From the NCBI GenBank assembly GCA_036705565.1, contig JAUBUY010000028.1: 64,000 nucleotides of DNA; one strand, written 5' to 3'. The notes beneath the pieces were generated by a model that was not told where the DNA came from, did no database searches, and saw only the letters and a list, made by a program, of their open reading frames with translations. Both the position numbers and the translations under genes were made by a program. This document shows, one piece after another, positions 61,834 to 64,000 of this stretch. Within the stretch, counting starts at the first letter, position 1, and the number at the start of each line of letters is the position of its first letter. Origin of the DNA: Microcoleus sp036705565 (GTDB lineage Bacteria; Cyanobacteriota; Cyanobacteriia; Cyanobacteriales; Microcoleaceae).

Positions 61834-62274
61834 CTATCTCTGTTTTAAATACTTTTCTAATTCCGCAGTGCGCTGTTTCGTCATGCGATCCAAACATTCA
61901 TTGAGGAAACCTCCATAACCCGTACCGCCACGATTTTTATAAACTTCAAATTCACAGGTTTTATCTCTTAACTGAATCCACCCTAATTGTGCTTCGGAAA
62001 GTTGCGCCCGCTCTTCGCCGCTCAATTGGGAAATCAGTTGTTTGTAAATCTCGTTCAGTCGTTTATCCGAGGCTTCGTAATTCAACCGAATACAAGCTCT
62101 GACTTGCACATCTCCTTGCGGGCGATCGCAATTAATCTGTTGAGCAATGGGAAAGCTCGGAGATTGTGCAGAAACTGATGTTGTACTGAAAATTGCTACA
62201 AGCGCGTGAAGCGAAGCTATCCCGTAGGGAATCGACCAAAAGCGCGATCGACCTTTCCTCAACTCTATTTTCAT
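61834..62274 (-). CDS. LprI-family (DUF1311) secreted protein
   Basis: After the signal region, CDRPQGDVQVRACIRLNYEASDKRLN, QLGWIQLRDKTCEFEV and CLDRMTKQRTAELE give the LprI/lysozyme-inhibitor-like pattern with paired Cys. The signal peptide contains SIPYGIASLHALVAI, which is a translated dispersed repeat. It would act in the periplasm; a lysozyme-inhibition role is by family only. Confidence 0.8.
   Translation of the reverse strand: MKIELRKGRSRFWSIPYGIASLHALVAIFSTTSVSAQSPSFPIAQQINCDRPQGDVQVRACIRLNYEASDKRLNEIYKQLISQLSGEERAQLSEAQLGWIQLRDKTCEFEVYKNRGGTGYGGFLNECLDRMTKQRTAELEKYLKQR
62212..62234 (+). repeat. fragment of 70-bp dispersed repeat in LprI signal peptide
   Basis: gctatcccgtagggaatcg occurs here inside the LprI-family gene and in the direct repeats at 39818 and 40579, with preceding gcgaa-type DNA. 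Confidence 0.85.
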
Positions 62275-62399
62275 GACTCGTCAACCCATTTATCTGATAA
62301 TTCCTCTTAACACGAGACAGAGTGGATTTGATTAATTTAAGTATTTTTTTATATTTAAGCTGTCACGCATTTAAATTGCATATTCAGGGCGGGCTAGAC

Positions 62400-63579
62400 G
62401 GGTGCATCTCACTTTGGCAAATACATCAAATTGAAAGTTGACCGTTGAGATAAGCACAGCGAAGAGAAAGGATAGAGGGAACGCTCTCAATTTTCCATTG
62501 CGCTCCTGATATTTTCACCCTGAACCCAATTCGTTTAATAATTGATTCAACTGTTCCCGAACCAATCGAACTTATGGACTCCTCTTTATAGTATTGGTAG
62601 TTGACTATTCGGCAGCGATGGGTCTCTAAATAGTTACAAAATATTTTAAATCCTTTTTTTTTCATCTCTTTAAATAGATTGATAACTTCATCTATTTTAC
62701 CTTGCCACAACATATTTTCTGCTAACTTTAAACGTTTTAGCGAACCTCCTACCTTGTAAAGATTTTCTTTCAGATGATACCAATCTAAGATTTCTTGTCT
62801 TTGTTCAGTATCTCCTATTTCTTTAAATATGTTCCAAATTCCGGCATGACCATCTCCTAAACAATACATAGGATGTAGTAATTTTTGGCTATTAGTCCAA
62901 TCAATTAAATCTTGATTATTTTGAAAAAATGCTCCCGAATAAACATTATCTAAACAAATGGCTTTATAGTCTTTCCAATAACACCCCTCGCCTTTGGTTT
63001 CGTTGCGTAGCCTGACTTTCCCGCCATCTAATGTAATTTCTTGGACTCCTTGTTTAGATGTAGGTAATTCAAATTCTTGTCGTTTGACTAATCTGTGTAA
63101 TGTACTATGAGAGACTTTGACCCCCGTGAAAATTTCTAAATCTTTTTCTGCCATTTGATAAGATTCGTTGGCACTGATTAAAAGACAGCATTTTTCCATC
63201 ATTGGACTGAATTGACTATACGCTTTCAATCCAAAATATTTCGCTTGATTGTCTGTAATTTCGAGCGAACCGACTATTGATTTTCTTTTTCTGGATTTTC
63301 CTGTTTGAATCCCTGATACTGCTGAAAAAAAAAGCTACCTAGTTCTGGTCCCACTTGTTCTAGCATTTTCTGACGGAGAGATTTTTCTATGCTGTCAAAA
63401 CTTTCTAACAGGCGTTGGATCTGTATTTCTGTAAAGAATGGATGCTGCCGCTTTTAAGTAGGCTTTTAGCTGTTCTTGGTCTGAGGGTGTCATTTTCTTT
63501 ACCTCATATTTTTTGGCAATTTTACTAGCTTTTCCATTTTAACCCTTTTGCGACATATTCGCCAAAGTGAGATGCACCC
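62400..63579. mobile_element. insertion sequence, ISKra4-like, with TIRs and 8-bp duplication
   Basis: Left and right ends are inverted repeats: gggtgcatctcactttggc (from 62400) and its complement ending at 63579, 23 of 24 bases matching. The flanks carry the direct repeat ggctagac at 62392-62399 and 63580-63587, the target-site duplication. The 1180-bp body encodes one transposase on the minus strand, broken in two places. Without the element the target reads as one gggcgggctagacggcccacc dispersed repeat. Confidence 0.9.
62426..63493 (-). pseudogene. ISKra4-family transposase, frameshifted
   Basis: The main frame (62426-63229, 267 residues) has ITLDGGKVRLRNE, LGDGHAGIWN and GSGTVESIIKRIGFRV, consistent with a DDE catalytic set. 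The N-terminal part lies in other frames: from ATG 63493 MTPSDQEQLKAYLKAAASIL in frame one, then ESFDSIEKSLRQKMLEQVG in frame two. Then, across a run of nine T on this strand (63325-63333), a -1 shift gives SAVSGIQTGKSRKRKS in frame three. The T9 shift may be programmed slippage; the first shift looks like decay. Confidence 0.75.
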
Positions 63580-63669
63580 GGCTAGACGGCCCACCCCACA
63601 AGAATTAGATTGTTTTTTGACATTCTATTTAAATGCACAACAGCTTACTGAATTAAAACGCCTTTTTTA

Positions 63670-63969
63670 TCAGATTCCAAAAGTGTGCTTGAGTGCTGCA
63701 TCCACTGCCACCATATCCGACAAAATACCAATTTTGCGATCGATTTCAACTTCTAGAAGAGTCACAAGATTGTCTGTCATAATTACCGAGTCAGCTAGCA
63801 ATCCCGTTTGCTGCCCTTCCGGTGTTGCTAGGGAAACAAAAACCCGGCTTGGGTGTCCTGAACGGGCTAAGTTGCTAGTAATCATTGCCGTAATTGTTTG
63901 CCCTAAACCAGTCCCCAGATTATTACAGCGGTTCCCGCTGTTATGAGGTACAGTAGCAGCAATTAGCAA
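63670..63969 (-). pseudogene. MazF/PemK-like toxin, N-terminally truncated
   Basis: The 99-residue frame contains ITAMITSNLARSGHPSRVFV, then LADSVIMTDNLVTLLEVEIDRKIGILSDM, the C-terminal half of MazF/PemK RNases. A stop lies four codons upstream (63979-63981 area), so the N-terminal strand with the conserved Arg is absent or in another frame beyond the window. The start would be TTG. It is probably a decayed toxin, or a frameshifted one continuing outside the window. Confidence 0.5.
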
Positions 63970-64000
63970 ACCAATTTCTTAAATGTTTAGGGTTCATTAA

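Overview
The window looks like chromosomal DNA of a filamentous, probably non-heterocystous cyanobacterium of the Microcoleus/Oscillatoria/Tychonema kind. The reasons are the many HIP1-type GCGATCGC octamers, the large load of heptamer tandem repeats (AAAATCT, ATTAGTC and GTTGACC types) and short palindromic intergenic repeats, a hetR gene, and a gene pair matching the cyanobacterial 2-oxoglutarate decarboxylase/succinic semialdehyde dehydrogenase bypass. One 100-N assembly gap lies inside smc. All calls come from reading the sequence; no database search was run.

Layout. 1-0.8 kb: the end of a MOSC-domain protein. 0.97-28.8 kb: a long glycan locus with methyltransferase/glycosyltransferase fusions, GT2 enzymes, polytopic membrane proteins of the glycosyltransferase/ligase kind, an epimerase, rfbC and rfbD for dTDP-rhamnose, and an SGNH-like protein. 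A type I secretion set (parvulin, HlyB-type ABC exporter, HlyD adaptor) sits inside it. 29.1-34.2 kb: a PRC-barrel protein and smc. 34.3-35.4 kb: an IS1341-type TnpB. 35.8-39.5 kb: murA, an M48 protease overlapping a tRNA-Leu(CAA), and an EamA transporter. 39.9-41.5 kb: a small accessory island (Panacea protein bracketed by direct repeats, DUF6883, DUF4926, HicB-like). 41.5-44.7 kb: the TCA-bypass pair. 45.1-49.9 kb: a Wzc-like tyrosine autokinase, a Wza-like export protein and cysC. 50.2-52.0 kb: an FAD oxidoreductase. 52.0-54.9 kb: two tandem PatX-like secreted mini-proteins, one with the RGSGR pentapeptide, followed by hetR. 55.2-62.3 kb: DUF92 protein, VOC protein, HNH nuclease, tandem lipases, a TPR protein and small secreted proteins. 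62.4-63.6 kb: an insertion sequence with intact ends and an 8-bp target duplication. The window ends in a MazF-like fragment.

The most interesting part is the patX-patX'-hetR region: a pattern-formation activator next to a duplicated inhibitor gene. One copy keeps RGSGR but has an Asp in its signal-peptide core; the other has a clean signal peptide but a broken pentapeptide. A second theme is dispersed repeats being absorbed into proteins: the SMC head region, a three-domain glycosyltransferase, a DUF92 protein, a membrane protein loop, an LprI-family signal peptide, and the stop codon of rfbD.
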